Below are positions 17,167 to 26,776 of a stretch of DNA of 64,000 bases, piece after piece; positions within the stretch are counted from its first letter, which is position 1, and the number at the start of each line of letters is the position of its first letter. The DNA lies in the NCBI GenBank assembly GCA_003252455.1, contig QKED01000092.1, forward strand, positions 1-64,000. The letters are read 5' to 3'. The notes beneath the pieces are model-generated. The model worked only from the letters and a program-made list of their open reading frames with translations. It was not told the origin of the DNA and did no database searches. The stretch comes from Gammaproteobacteria bacterium. Its GTDB lineage: Bacteria; Pseudomonadota; Gammaproteobacteria; Thiohalomonadales; Thiohalomonadaceae. The translations under genes and the position numbers were made by a program.

Positions 17167-17826
17167 TCACCGTGCGTCGGAAAGGGTTCGCAGGGCCGAT
17201 GCGTCGGTGACGCGCAGGGTGCCGCGCCCGAGCTCCACCCACCCCTTACGCTCGAACTCCTTGAGTAGGCGGCTCACCACCTCGCGGGCGCTGCCCAGTT
17301 CGCGCGCCAGACCCTGGTGGGTGGCCTGCAGCGCACCACTGTCGGCGCGCTGCAGCAGGAGCTGGGCTAGGCGCTGGTCCATGCGTCCGAAGGCGACCGC
17401 GTCGATCAGCGCCATCAGGCCACTGAGCCGCTCGCCATAGGCGTGGAAGACCCACGCGCGAAAGTGGGCGCTCGCCCCCACCGCCTGTAGGAAGGCGTCG
17501 CGCGGCAGCACCACCGCATCCACCGCCGACTCGCTGATCGCCTCGGCGTGATAGCGCCCGGCCCCGAGCAGACAGGCGGTGGTGAGGATGCAGCTCTGTC
17601 CCGCCTCGACGCGGTAGAGGACGATCTCTCGGCCCCCCTCGGAGAGGCGCTGGACGCGGACCGCGCCATCGATCACCAAGAGAAAGTTGGGGCAGTCGCT
17701 GCCGTGTTCGAACAGCCGTTGGCCTGCGGGGAGGCGCACCCGCTGGGCCTGCGCCAGCAGCGGCCCGAGCTCGGCGGCCAGGGGGGCGAGGGCGGGGAAG
17801 TGGGTCAGCCACTCGGGGGGGGACAT
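17167..17826 (-). CDS. Crp/Fnr-family transcription regulator
   Basis: The 219-residue product has a cyclic-nucleotide-binding-type sensor domain (LPAGQRLFEHGSDCPNFLLVIDGAVRV, about residues 35-62) and a C-terminal winged helix with THQGLARELGSAREVVSRLLKEFERKGWV. The FNR N-terminal cysteine cluster is absent, so it does not look like an oxygen-sensing Fe-S FNR; the ligand is unknown. The start at 17826 (MSPPEWLTHF) avoids the implausible upstream extension. It lies four bases after the HIT gene. Confidence 0.85.
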   Translation of the reverse strand: MSPPEWLTHFPALAPLAAELGPLLAQAQRVRLPAGQRLFEHGSDCPNFLLVIDGAVRVQRLSEGGREIVLYRVEAGQSCILTTACLLGAGRYHAEAISESAVDAVVLPRDAFLQAVGASAHFRAWVFHAYGERLSGLMALIDAVAFGRMDQRLAQLLLQRADSGALQATHQGLARELGSAREVVSRLLKEFERKGWVELGRGTLRVTDASALRTLSDAR

Positions 17827-17830
17827 AGGC

Positions 17831-18172
17831 TCAGCCTGGTGGCCACTGCATCGCGCGCCCGGCGAGCAGGTGTAGATGGATGTGGAACACCGTCTGGCCG
17901 CCGTCGCGGTTGGCATTCATCACCAGGCGGTAGCCGTTGTCGGCGAAGCCGAGGCGCTCGGCCAGCTCACCGGCGCGTAGGTAGAGTTTGCCCACCAGCT
18001 CGGCGTGGTGCGCCTCCAGGTGGTTGACCGTGGGGATGTGCTCGCGCGGGATGAGCAGGATGTGGGTCGGGGCGACCGGGCTGATGTCGCGAAAGGCGAT
18101 GAGGTCGGCGTCCGCGTGGACGACCTGGGCGGGGATCTCGCCGGCGGCGATCTTGCAGAAGAGGCAGCTCAT
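17831..18172 (-). CDS. hinT: HIT-family purine nucleoside phosphoramidase
   Basis: The 113-residue product starts MSCLFCKIAAGEIPAQVVH and carries the histidine triad HIHLHLLAG near the end. Length and the IPREHIPTVNHL segment fit the HinT branch, which hydrolyses adenosine phosphoramidates and acyl-adenylates. It is the first gene of a short minus-strand cluster hinT-crp-like-DUF2892. Confidence 0.9.
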   Translation of the reverse strand: MSCLFCKIAAGEIPAQVVHADADLIAFRDISPVAPTHILLIPREHIPTVNHLEAHHAELVGKLYLRAGELAERLGFADNGYRLVMNANRDGGQTVFHIHLHLLAGRAMQWPPG

Positions 18173-18195
18173 GGGGGGCTCCTGTTAAAGAGGGA

Positions 18196-18487
18196 TTAAC
18201 CACGAAGGGAATGCAAGAAGTATGAGTATTGGGAATACTTGGTTGGTAGGTTCCCGATGAAGAGTTCACCAGTACTCCAATGCCGTAGCGATTGGAGTAC
18301 AGAGCTTGCTCTGTGCGTGCATGCAACCCGTACAGGGCGAGCCCTGTACTCCAGCAGGGGTGATAGGAGTACAGAGCTTGCTCTGTGCGTGCATGCAACC
18401 CGTACAGGGCGAGCCCTGTACTCCAGCAAGGGTGATTGGAGTACAGAGCTTGCTCTGTGTGCGCATGCAACCTGTACACTTCGTGGT
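18196..18487. repeat. MITE-like element bounded by TTAACCACGAAG inverted ends
   Basis: TTAACCACGAAG at 18196-18207 and its exact complement CTTCGTGGTTAA at 18476-18487 bound a 292-bp non-coding insertion between hinT and tas. Inside are an inverted pair TACTCCAAT/ATTGGAGTA and the 72-bp repeats below. It nearly fills the whole 325-base gene gap. Confidence 0.75.
18291..18475. repeat. 72-bp tandem repeat of paired palindromes
   Basis: Two full and one partial copy at an exact 72-base period. Each unit has two hairpins, ACAGAGC-TT-GCTCTGT and GTACAGGGC-GA-GCCCTGTAC, joined by GCGTGCATGCAACCC. This is a REP-like structure. The regular period recalls a CRISPR, but units are identical throughout with no unique spacers. 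Confidence 0.9.
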
Positions 18488-18497
18488 TAAACGGATT

Positions 18498-19535
18498 TCA
18501 CGGCGCTGGGTTGGGGTGCCGCACATGGATCGCCTCGATCCCCTCGACCACCTCGGCACTCAGGTCGAGGTCGATGCTGTCGATGTTGATCTGCAGCTGG
18601 CTCAGACTGGTAGCGCCGAGGATGGTGCTGGTGAGGAAGGGGCGGCTGTTGCACCAAGCCAGGGCCATCTGTGCCGGGTCGAGGCCGTGGGCGCGGGCCA
18701 GCTCGACGTAGGCACGGGTGGCGGCCACCGCCTGTGTGTTGCTGTAGCGGTCGTAGCCGGGGTAGAGGCGCAGCCGCGAACCGTCGGGGGTCTGGTCCAG
18801 ATATTTACCGGTGAGCACGCCGAAGCCGAGAGGGGAGTAGGCGAGCAGACCGCACCCCTCGCGGTGGCTCACCTCGGCCAGTCCCACCTCGTAGCTGCGG
18901 TTGAGCAGGCTGTAGGGGTTCTGCACGCTGACCACGCGTGGCAGGCCGAGTTGGTCCGCCACGTGTAAGAATTTCATGGTGCCCCAGGCGCTCTCGTTGG
19001 AGAGGCCGATGTGGCGGATCTTCCCCTCCTGCACCAGTTCGCCGAGCGCCTCCAGGGTCTCGGCGATGGGGGTGAAGTCGTCGCGCGTGGGCTCGTAGCC
19101 GAGGCGCCCGAAGTAGTTGGTGTTGCGCTCGGGCCAGTGCAGTTGATAGAGGTCGAGGTAGTCGGTCTGGAGGCGGGCAAGGCTCGCCTCCAGCGCCGCG
19201 CGCAGGGTGGCGCGGGTGTAGCGTGTGCGCCCCTCGCGGATGTGGTCGATCCACCCCTCGCCGGGTCCGGCGACCTTGCTCGCGAGCACCAGGCGGGCAC
19301 GTCCGCCACGGGCGCGCAACCACTCACCGATGATCGACTCGCTGGCCCCTTGCGTCTCGGCCCTGGCGGGGACGGCATAGAGTTCGGCGGTATCGATGAA
19401 GTTGACCCCATGGCCGATGGCCAGGTCGAGCTGCTCGAACGCCTCCTCTCGGTTGTTTTGTTCACCCCAGGTCATGCTGCCGAGGCAGATGACACTGACT
19501 TCCAGTTCGGTTCGACCCAATCTGCGGTATTTCAT
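18498..19535 (-). CDS. tas: Tas-type aldo/keto reductase
   Basis: A 345-residue AKR protein. It has MKYRRLGRTELEVSVICLGSMTWGEQN, the catalytic tyrosine in NFIDTAELYAVP, KTDYLDLYQLHW-type segments (TDYLDLYQLHWPERNTN) and HIGLSNESAWGTMKFLH. The ETQGASE, NPYSLLNRSYEVGLAEVS and NPAP end match Tas. It reduces aldehydes or ketones with NADPH; the physiological substrate is unclear. It is divergent from rimO across an AT-rich 80-base spacer. Confidence 0.9.
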   Translation of the reverse strand: MKYRRLGRTELEVSVICLGSMTWGEQNNREEAFEQLDLAIGHGVNFIDTAELYAVPARAETQGASESIIGEWLRARGGRARLVLASKVAGPGEGWIDHIREGRTRYTRATLRAALEASLARLQTDYLDLYQLHWPERNTNYFGRLGYEPTRDDFTPIAETLEALGELVQEGKIRHIGLSNESAWGTMKFLHVADQLGLPRVVSVQNPYSLLNRSYEVGLAEVSHREGCGLLAYSPLGFGVLTGKYLDQTPDGSRLRLYPGYDRYSNTQAVAATRAYVELARAHGLDPAQMALAWCNSRPFLTSTILGATSLSQLQINIDSIDLDLSAEVVEGIEAIHVRHPNPAP

Positions 19536-19615
19536 CGGCGATTCACTCGGTCACCCGGATTAGGGTGTATTATTGACTGCTTATATTGAAATTTTGTCTC
19601 TACCCGCGCTGAGAG

Positions 19616-20983
19616 GTGCCTGTGCCCGCTGCCATCCCCAAGGTCGGTTTCGTCTCCCTCGGTTGCCCCAAGGCGACAGTGGATGCCGAGCGCATCCTCA
19701 CCCAGCTGCGTGCCGAGGGCTACCTGCTCACGGACGACTATCATGACGCCAATCTGGTGGTGGTCAACACCTGTGGCTTCATCGATAAGGCGGTGGAGGA
19801 GTCGTTGGATGCTATCGGCGAGGCGCTGGCGGAGAACGGTCGGGTGATCGTCACCGGCTGTCTCGGTGCCAAGGAGGGGGTGATCCAGAGCGCCCACCCC
19901 CAGGTGCTGGCGGTGACCGGCCCCGACGCCCTGGCCGAGGTGATGAGTGCGGTGCACACCCACTTGCCGCACCAGCACGACCCCTACAGCGACCTGGTGC
20001 CGACCGGTGCGGTGAAGCTCACCCCGCCGCACTACGCCTACCTGAAGATCGCCGAGGGGTGCAACCAGAGCTGTTCGTTCTGCATCATCCCCTCCATGCG
20101 CGGCAAGCTGGTCTCGCGCCCCATCGGCGAGATCCTCGACGAGGCGCAGCACCTGGTCGAAAACGGTGTGCGCGAGCTGCTGGTGGTGGCCCAGGACACC
20201 GCCGCCTACGGCGTCGACACCAAGTACAAGCTCGACTTCTGGAATGGCCGCCCGCTGAAGACGCGCATCCACGAGCTGGTGCGCGAGTTGGGTGCCATCA
20301 CCCCCTGGCTGCGCCTGCACTACGTCTACCCCTATCCACATGTCGACGGCCTGGTGGAGCTGATGGCCGAGGGGTTGGCGCTGCCCTACCTTGACGTGCC
20401 GCTGCAGCACGCCAGCCCGCGTATCCTCAAGGCGATGCGCCGCCCGGCGGATAGCGAGAACATGCTCGCGCGCATCGCCAAGTGGCGCGAGACCTGCCCC
20501 GACCTCACCCTGCGCTCCAGCTTTATCGTCGGCTTCCCCGGCGAGACCGAGGAGGATTTCGAGGCGCTGCTGCGCTTCGTCGAGCAGGCCGGGATCGACC
20601 GCGTCGGTGCCTTCGCCTACTCGGCGGTGGCGGGGGCTCCGGCCAACGCCCTGCCCGGTGCGGTGCCCGAGTCGCTCAAGGAGGAGCGCCTGGAGCGTCT
20701 GTTGGAGCTGACCGCCTCGCTCAGCGCCGACCGCCTACAGGCGCGGGTCGGTGGCAAGGAGGTGGTCATCATCGACGAGGTGGGCGACGACGAGCTGATC
20801 GCCCGCAGCGCCGGTGAGGCGCCCGAGGTGGACGGGGCGATCATCATCCACACCCCCGACCCGCTCGACGTGGAGCCGGGCGACTTCATCGAGGTCAGCA
20901 TCACCGCCGCCGACGAGTTCGACCTCTATGCCGATGTCGAACTGGAGGATGAGGACGCCGACCTCGACGAGGACGAGGCGTAA
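19616..20983 (+). CDS. rimO: Ribosomal protein S12 methylthiotransferase RimO
   Basis: The 455-residue radical-SAM enzyme adds a methylthio group to an aspartate of ribosomal protein S12. It has an N-terminal cluster domain ([33 protein letters not shown]), the radical-SAM motif CNQSCSFC and a C-terminal TRAM domain. Start is GTG at 19616 after GAGAGG. An unusual acidic tail follows the normal DLYA end ([16 protein letters not shown]). Confidence 0.95.
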   Translation: MPVPAAIPKVGFVSLGCPKATVDAERILTQLRAEGYLLTDDYHDANLVVVNTCGFIDKAVEESLDAIGEALAENGRVIVTGCLGAKEGVIQSAHPQVLAVTGPDALAEVMSAVHTHLPHQHDPYSDLVPTGAVKLTPPHYAYLKIAEGCNQSCSFCIIPSMRGKLVSRPIGEILDEAQHLVENGVRELLVVAQDTAAYGVDTKYKLDFWNGRPLKTRIHELVRELGAITPWLRLHYVYPYPHVDGLVELMAEGLALPYLDVPLQHASPRILKAMRRPADSENMLARIAKWRETCPDLTLRSSFIVGFPGETEEDFEALLRFVEQAGIDRVGAFAYSAVAGAPANALPGAVPESLKEERLERLLELTASLSADRLQARVGGKEVVIIDEVGDDELIARSAGEAPEVDGAIIIHTPDPLDVEPGDFIEVSITAADEFDLYADVELEDEDADLDEDEA

Positions 20984-20991
20984 CTCCGGCG

Positions 20992-23900
20992 ATGGTGCGC
21001 ATACGGGACACCGGGGCCGGCCTCCAGCGGCAGCTCTTCTTTGCCTGGCTGCGTACCCTGCTGCCCAGTACCCTGCTGCTTCTGCTGCTGCTCTGGATCG
21101 CCTTCGGTTACGAACAGCGCCAACGCGAGGAGGCGCTGCTGGAGCGCGAACTCTATCGCGTGGAGCAGACCGCCGACCGCCTGCGTGCCCTGCTTGAGGT
21201 CCTGCGTGCCGACCTGCAACTGCTCACCAGCCTCACCCTGCACGAGTTGCAGGGCGAGGAGGAGGAGGGCACGACGCGTCACCTGCAGGAGGTCTACGCC
21301 CTCTTTATGCGCGACTCAGGGCGCTACTTCCAGCTGCGCCTGCTCGATGTCGATGGGCGCGAGCAGGTGCGCGTGGAGGAGCGCAATGGTGCCCCCTACG
21401 CGGTACCGGAGGCGGAGCTGCAGGACAAGGGGCTGCGCTACTACATGCGTGACCTGCAGGCGCTGCCCGACGGCGCCGCCTACCACTCGGCCCTCGACCT
21501 GAACATGGAGCGCGGGGTGTTCGAGTTGCCGCTGCGTCCCACCCTGCGCCTCGCCGCCCCGCTTACCCGCGCCGATGGGCAGCGCCTGGGTGTGGTGGTG
21601 CTCAACTACAGCGCCACGCAGCTGTTCGAGGTGGTCGCCAGTGGCGGCGCCGGGCGTCTACAACTACTCAATCCGGCCGGCTACTGGCTCTACCACCCAG
21701 ACCCCGCGTTGTGCTGGGGATTTCTCCTCGCCGACCGCCGCGAGGCGCGTCTCGACCAGCGCAATGCGCCCCTCTGGCAGGCCCTGCAGGAGGCGTCTCA
21801 GGGGCAGTTGCGTCAGCCCGACGGGCTCTACACCTACCGCTACATCGAGCCGCCCCACGCCATGCAGCCCGCCCATAGCGGGTGGTGGTTGGTGTCACAG
21901 ACGCCCAAGGGGGAGTTCGAGGCCATCCACGCCCATGTCCGCGAGCGCGCCCTGCTGTTGTTCATGCCCATGTGGGCGGTGCTGCTCATCGCTACGCGCC
22001 TGTTAGCGGTGGCCAACCAGCGCCGCCTCGGTGCCGAGCAGGCGCTGCAGCGGAGCAACGAGGATCTGGAGCAGCGCATCGCTGAGCGCACCCAGGCGCT
22101 GACTCAGGAGGTCAACGAGCGTCGGCGTGTGGAGCGTGAGTACCGCAACCTCGCCCGTGCCGTGCAGCAGAGCCCCGACTCGGTGGTGATCACCGACAAC
22201 AACGGGCGCATCCAGTACGTCAATCCACGCTTCGAGCAGAACACCGGCTACCACTCACAGGAGGTGCTCGGCGAGACGCTGCGCTTCCTGCGCTCCGGCC
22301 TTACCTCCGAGGCGGTCTACCAGGAGCTGTGGCAGACCATCACCCAAGGGGCGGTGTGGCGCGGTGAGCTGCTCAACAAGCGTAAGAGCGGCGAGCTGTT
22401 TTGGGAGCTGGTCTCTATCTCGCCGGTACGCGACGAGCGTGGCGAGGTGAGCCACTTCGTCGCCATCAAGTCCGACATCTCGGCGCAGAAGGCGCTGCAG
22501 GAGGACCTGCGTCTGGCCGCCTCGGTGTTCGAGTCGAGCACCGAGGGGATCATCATCACCGATGCCGAGCAGCGCATCCTGCGCGTCAACCGCGCCTTCA
22601 CCCAGATCACCGGCTACAGCGCCGAAGAGGCGATCGGCCAGACCCCGCGCCTGCTCAACTCCGGTAGCCACGACGCCGAGTTCTACCACAACATGTGGCA
22701 GGCGCTGCAGGAGCACGGCCACTGGAGCGGTGAGATCACCAACCGCAACCGCAACGGCAGCAGCTACCCCGAGTGGCTCAACATCAGCACTGTGCGCAAC
22801 GCCGACGGTGAGCTGACCCACTACATCGCCATCTTCTCCGACATCAGCGAGCGCAAGCGTGCCGAGCAGCGCATCCGTCACCTCGCCTACTACGACCCAC
22901 TCACCCAGTTGCCCAACCGCACCCATCTGATGGAGCGGCTGCGCCACGACCTGGCCCATGCCCACCGGGTGGGTGAACACCTGGCACTGCTGTTCATCGA
23001 CCTGGATGGTTTCAAGACCATCAACGACTCCCTCGGCCACGAGCAGGGCGACCGCCTGCTGGTGGAGGTGGCCGGGCGCCTCACCAGCGCCCTGCGCGAG
23101 GACGACACCGTGGCGCGCCTGGGCGGCGACGAGTTCGTCATCCTGCTCACCGGCCTCAGTGGCAAGGCCGATACCGTGGCCGCGCATACCATCTCGGTGT
23201 GCGAAAAGATCCGCGGCCTGCTGCGCCGCCCCATCGGCCTGGCCGGGCACGAGGCGCTGGTGACGCCGAGCATCGGCATCGCCCTCTACCCGGAGGACGG
23301 CAGCGAGGTGGACGAGCTGCTCAAGCACGCCGATGCCGCCATGTATCAGGCCAAGGAGATGGGGCGCGACAACTACCAATTCTTCGCCGCCAGCATGCGC
23401 AGCGCCGCCATGGAGCGGCTGCAACTCGAAAGCGCCATGCGCCACGCCATCAGCGAACGCCAATTCGAGATCTTCTTTCAGCCCCAGGTGGAGATGGAGA
23501 AGAGCTTCATCGCCGGGGCCGAGGTGCTGCTGCGCTGGCCCGGTGCCAACGGCCACAACATCGCCGCGACCATCGCCGCCGCCGAACGCAGCGGGCAGAT
23601 CCTCGCCTTGGGGGAGTGGGTCCTCGACCGGGCCTTGGCGCAGTTGGCGGCTTGGGAGGGGCGCCGCTTGCTGCCGGAGCAGTGGCGTCTGGCGGTCAAC
23701 ATCAGCCCGCGCCAGTTCCAGCAGCCCAACTTCGTCACCACCGTGGAGCAGTATCTCAACCTGCACCGCGTCGACCCGCGTCGCCTGGAGCTGGAGGTGA
23801 CCGAGGGGCTGTTCATCCAGAACTTCGACGACATCGCCGAGAAGCTGCGCCGCCTCAAGGGGCTGGGGGTGCGTATCGCCATCGACGACTTCGGCACCGG

Positions 23901-24198
23901 CTACTCCTCCCTCAGCTACCTCAAGCTGCTGCCCCTCGATGCGCTGAAGATCGACCAGTCGTTCGTCCGCGACCTGAATATCGACCCGGATGACGCAGCC
24001 ATCGTGCGCACCATCGTCGCCATGGCCAAGGGGCTCGGGCTGGAGGTGGTGGCCGAGGGGGTCGAGCAGGAGGGGCACCTGGGCTTCCTCCTCGATCTGG
24101 GGTGCGACTACTACCAGGGCTACCTCTGCAGCCCGGCGGTCAGTGCCGAGGCGTACGAGCGTCTATTGGCCGCGAAGGTGTGTCGGCGCATGGGCTGA
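20992..24198 (+). CDS. Membrane sensor with two PAS domains, GGDEF and EAL (c-di-GMP)
   Basis: The 1068-residue product has a first membrane helix near residues 17-38, a Cache-like sensor region to about 320, a second helix (ALLLFMPMWAVLLIATRLL), a coiled coil, two PAS/PAC units (NLARAVQQSPDSVVITDNNG; DLRLAASVFESSTEGIIITD), GGDEF (RLGGDEFVILLTG) and EAL domains. GGDEF is intact. The EAL signature reads AEVLLRW, with Val for the usual Ala. DDFGTGYSSLSYL and AEGVE are kept. It probably makes or degrades c-di-GMP under an extracytoplasmic signal. It starts 8 bases after rimO. Confidence 0.9.
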   Translation: MVRIRDTGAGLQRQLFFAWLRTLLPSTLLLLLLLWIAFGYEQRQREEALLERELYRVEQTADRLRALLEVLRADLQLLTSLTLHELQGEEEEGTTRHLQEVYALFMRDSGRYFQLRLLDVDGREQVRVEERNGAPYAVPEAELQDKGLRYYMRDLQALPDGAAYHSALDLNMERGVFELPLRPTLRLAAPLTRADGQRLGVVVLNYSATQLFEVVASGGAGRLQLLNPAGYWLYHPDPALCWGFLLADRREARLDQRNAPLWQALQEASQGQLRQPDGLYTYRYIEPPHAMQPAHSGWWLVSQTPKGEFEAIHAHVRERALLLFMPMWAVLLIATRLLAVANQRRLGAEQALQRSNEDLEQRIAERTQALTQEVNERRRVEREYRNLARAVQQSPDSVVITDNNGRIQYVNPRFEQNTGYHSQEVLGETLRFLRSGLTSEAVYQELWQTITQGAVWRGELLNKRKSGELFWELVSISPVRDERGEVSHFVAIKSDISAQKALQEDLRLAASVFESSTEGIIITDAEQRILRVNRAFTQITGYSAEEAIGQTPRLLNSGSHDAEFYHNMWQALQEHGHWSGEITNRNRNGSSYPEWLNISTVRNADGELTHYIAIFSDISERKRAEQRIRHLAYYDPLTQLPNRTHLMERLRHDLAHAHRVGEHLALLFIDLDGFKTINDSLGHEQGDRLLVEVAGRLTSALREDDTVARLGGDEFVILLTGLSGKADTVAAHTISVCEKIRGLLRRPIGLAGHEALVTPSIGIALYPEDGSEVDELLKHADAAMYQAKEMGRDNYQFFAASMRSAAMERLQLESAMRHAISERQFEIFFQPQVEMEKSFIAGAEVLLRWPGANGHNIAATIAAAERSGQILALGEWVLDRALAQLAAWEGRRLLPEQWRLAVNISPRQFQQPNFVTTVEQYLNLHRVDPRRLELEVTEGLFIQNFDDIAEKLRRLKGLGVRIAIDDFGTGYSSLSYLKLLPLDALKIDQSFVRDLNIDPDDAAIVRTIVAMAKGLGLEVVAEGVEQEGHLGFLLDLGCDYYQGYLCSPAVSAEAYERLLAAKVCRRMG

Positions 24199-24310
24199 GG
24201 GGCGGACCGCACAGGCGCGCTTACCCCGTTGCCAGGGGCCGGGGGGACCCTTGCCTTTCGCCCGACGGGGGCCATATGGTTAGCTTGACCACCCCAACGC
24301 GGAGCCCGCC

Positions 24311-26431
24311 ATGCGCCCCACCACCCCCTACAGCGCCGCCGAGCTGATCCCCCTCATCACCGAACGCTGCGAGAACCCGGAGTTTCAGATGGTCTCCGGC
24401 GTGGGTGATGTGAGCGGCACCGCCGCCGAGATGGCCGAACTCACACGCGCCGAACAGGAGCTGCTGCTCGACTGGATCGCGCGCGTACTCTCGGTGCACG
24501 AGGAGCTGGCCTACCAGTTCGCCCTGCGCGCCCCGCGTGCCCTACAGATGATGGGCGAAGAGGGGATGGGCGGCTGGCTGCTGAAGATCATCGACGTCTA
24601 CGACAAGCGCGGCATCCACCCCACCTACGCCCTGCTGCGCAATATGGAGCAGTACGCCGAGCGCTTTCGTTTGGGCCTGCACGAGCTGGAGCTTGGCGAG
24701 GTGCGCGGCGTGCTCGATGGCGTGCTCGGCGGCCTCTCCGGGCGCGACCTGCGCATCGGCGTGGCCGACGGCGAGCTGCCCTGGACCGACACCGACACCC
24801 TCTATCTGCCCGCCTCGATCAGCGCCTTCGCCAGCGAGGAGGAGAACTTTCGCCTCTACAAGGCGATGCTCGCGCACCACTGGGCGCAGGTGCGCTTCGG
24901 CACCTTTCGTTGCGACCTCTCCGAGGCGGTGGCGCGCTACGCCGACCCGCAGCGTGCCCTCGGCGCCCTCGCCGCGCTGGAGCGGCTGAGGCTCGACGCC
25001 TGCATTGCCCGTGAGCTGCCGGGGCTGGCGCGCGACATGCGCACGCTCTGTTGCGAACATCAGGGGGCTTGGGCCGCCCTGGCCGAGGCGCTGGCCGGGG
25101 CCAGTGTGCGCGCCGAGCGTTCGCTGGAGCTGCTGGAGGAGGCGTACCGACTCACCCCGCAGGAGCGCGTCCACTACCAGGGCGAGCTGCGCCTCGACAA
25201 GGTGGCCGACGTCCGCGCCAAGCGCCTGGCCCAGGAGCAGAAGCAGCTCAAGCGGCTGCTGGTCGACCTCGCCGACGAGCTGGAGCGCGGGCGCCCCGCC
25301 TCTGAGCGTGGTGAGGGCGAGCCGGAGCGGCGCGAGTTCCGCGTCGAGACGGACGAGGAGTCGCTGGAGGTGCGCCTCTTCCTCAACGAGGCACCGGTGG
25401 CCCCGCCACAGGAGGTGGAGGGGGTGCTCGGCTCGATCCTCCTCGACCTCGGCGAGATCCCCGACGAGTACCTGCACGCCGCGGGCGAGGGCCACTACGA
25501 CCGCGAGCGCACCGGCGAGGTGAACGCGGCGGACGCCAAGCCCGCCGAGGCGGGGGGCGTGCAGCACCTCTACCCAGAGTGGGACTACCGTCGACAGCAC
25601 TACCGCAAGGCGTGGTGCACCCTGCGCGAGCTGCCGGTGAAACCCCAGGAGGGTGACTTCGTCGAGCGCACCCGCGAGAAGTATCTGCCGCTGATCAAGC
25701 AGCTGCGCCGTAGCTTCGAGGCCCTGCGTGGCCAGGAGAAGCGCCTGCGCCGTCAGCCCTTCGGCGACGACATCGACCTCGACGCCCTGGTCGAGGCGCA
25801 CGCCGACGCCATCAGCGGCATGGAGATGAGCGAGGGCCTGTTTACCCGCATCCACCGTGTGGAGCGCGACATCGCCGTGGTCTTCATGGTCGACATGAGC
25901 GGCTCGACCAAGGGGTGGATCAACGAGGCGGAGCGCGAGGCGCTGATCCTGCTCTGCGAGGCGCTGGAGACCCTAGGCGACCGCTATGCCATCTACGGCT
26001 TCTCCGGCATGACCCGCACGCGCTGCGAGGTCTACCCAGTGAAGCGCATCGACGAGCCCTACAACGGCGAGGTGCGTGCGCGCATCGCCGCCATGGAGCC
26101 GCGCGACTACACGCGCATGGGCGCCGCCATCCGCCACCTCACCTCGGTGCTGGCCAATGTGGAGGCCCGCACCCGCCTACTGGTGACCCTCTCCGATGGC
26201 AAGCCCGACGACTTCGACAACTACTACCGCGGCGAGTACGGCATCGAAGACACCCGCCGTGCCCTCATCGAGGCCAAGCGCAGCGGCATCCACCCCTTCT
26301 GCATCACCATCGACAAAGAGGGGCCGGAGTACCTGCCGCACATGTACGGGCCGGTGAACTACGCGGTGATCGACGAGGTGCGCAGGCTGCCGCTCAAGGT
26401 GGCGGACATCTATCGCGGGCTGACCAGCTAA
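24311..26431 (+). CDS. NorD/CbbO-like VWA-domain protein
   Basis: The 706-residue product has a helical N-terminal half of the CbbO/NorD type and a C-terminal von Willebrand A domain from about residue 515. A MIDAS site is visible: DMSGS, a threonine in RDYTRMGA, and LSDGKPDDFDNYY. Such proteins pair with a MoxR AAA ATPase (CbbQ or NorQ) to activate Rubisco or nitric-oxide reductase. No ATPase, cbb or nor gene lies beside it, so it is an orphan here. CbbO or NorD cannot be decided from sequence alone. Confidence 0.75.
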   Translation: MRPTTPYSAAELIPLITERCENPEFQMVSGVGDVSGTAAEMAELTRAEQELLLDWIARVLSVHEELAYQFALRAPRALQMMGEEGMGGWLLKIIDVYDKRGIHPTYALLRNMEQYAERFRLGLHELELGEVRGVLDGVLGGLSGRDLRIGVADGELPWTDTDTLYLPASISAFASEEENFRLYKAMLAHHWAQVRFGTFRCDLSEAVARYADPQRALGALAALERLRLDACIARELPGLARDMRTLCCEHQGAWAALAEALAGASVRAERSLELLEEAYRLTPQERVHYQGELRLDKVADVRAKRLAQEQKQLKRLLVDLADELERGRPASERGEGEPERREFRVETDEESLEVRLFLNEAPVAPPQEVEGVLGSILLDLGEIPDEYLHAAGEGHYDRERTGEVNAADAKPAEAGGVQHLYPEWDYRRQHYRKAWCTLRELPVKPQEGDFVERTREKYLPLIKQLRRSFEALRGQEKRLRRQPFGDDIDLDALVEAHADAISGMEMSEGLFTRIHRVERDIAVVFMVDMSGSTKGWINEAEREALILLCEALETLGDRYAIYGFSGMTRTRCEVYPVKRIDEPYNGEVRARIAAMEPRDYTRMGAAIRHLTSVLANVEARTRLLVTLSDGKPDDFDNYYRGEYGIEDTRRALIEAKRSGIHPFCITIDKEGPEYLPHMYGPVNYAVIDEVRRLPLKVADIYRGLTS

Positions 26432-26453
26432 GCGGCGTAGCGAAGTCTCTTTT

Positions 26454-26699
26454 GCCACGGAGGCACGGAGGACACGGAGAGGAAGCCTTGTGGCGTGTGG
26501 CGTGTGAGGAGGCGTGCCTCCGTAGCAACAACGCGCTAGCACGGGTAGAGAAGTAGCCACGGGGAGACTGAGATTTCGGAGCGTTAAGACGAATGCACTT
26601 CGCTAGCTGATCAGGCCACACCGGACCTTCTCTACTCTTCTCCGTCTCCTCTGTGCCTCCGTGGCGAATCTTCTCCGTCTCCCCCGTGCCTGCGTGGTG
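26454..26699. repeat. MITE-like palindromic repeat element
   Basis: The left end GCCACGGAGGCACGGAGGAC is answered by inverted copies at 26640-26665 and, more diverged, 26673-26699. The element fills most of the 345-base gap before the Xre-RES pair and belongs to the same family as 5748-5873 and 61492-61761. No gene seen in this gap. Confidence 0.75.
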
Positions 26700-26776
26700 A
26701 ATCCTCTCCCCATCCTTGCAGTTCATGCCATATGGCGCTACTTTTTATGTCAGATGGCCAGTATGTGAGGTGGACG

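Noticed and set aside
18291-18475. CRISPR array
   Set aside because: The repeat units follow each other at 72 bases without unique spacers and no cas gene is near.
17916-18479. Longer starts for the Crp-type and HIT genes reaching into the repeat region
   Set aside because: The extensions translate the palindromic repeats; family-typical starts are available.
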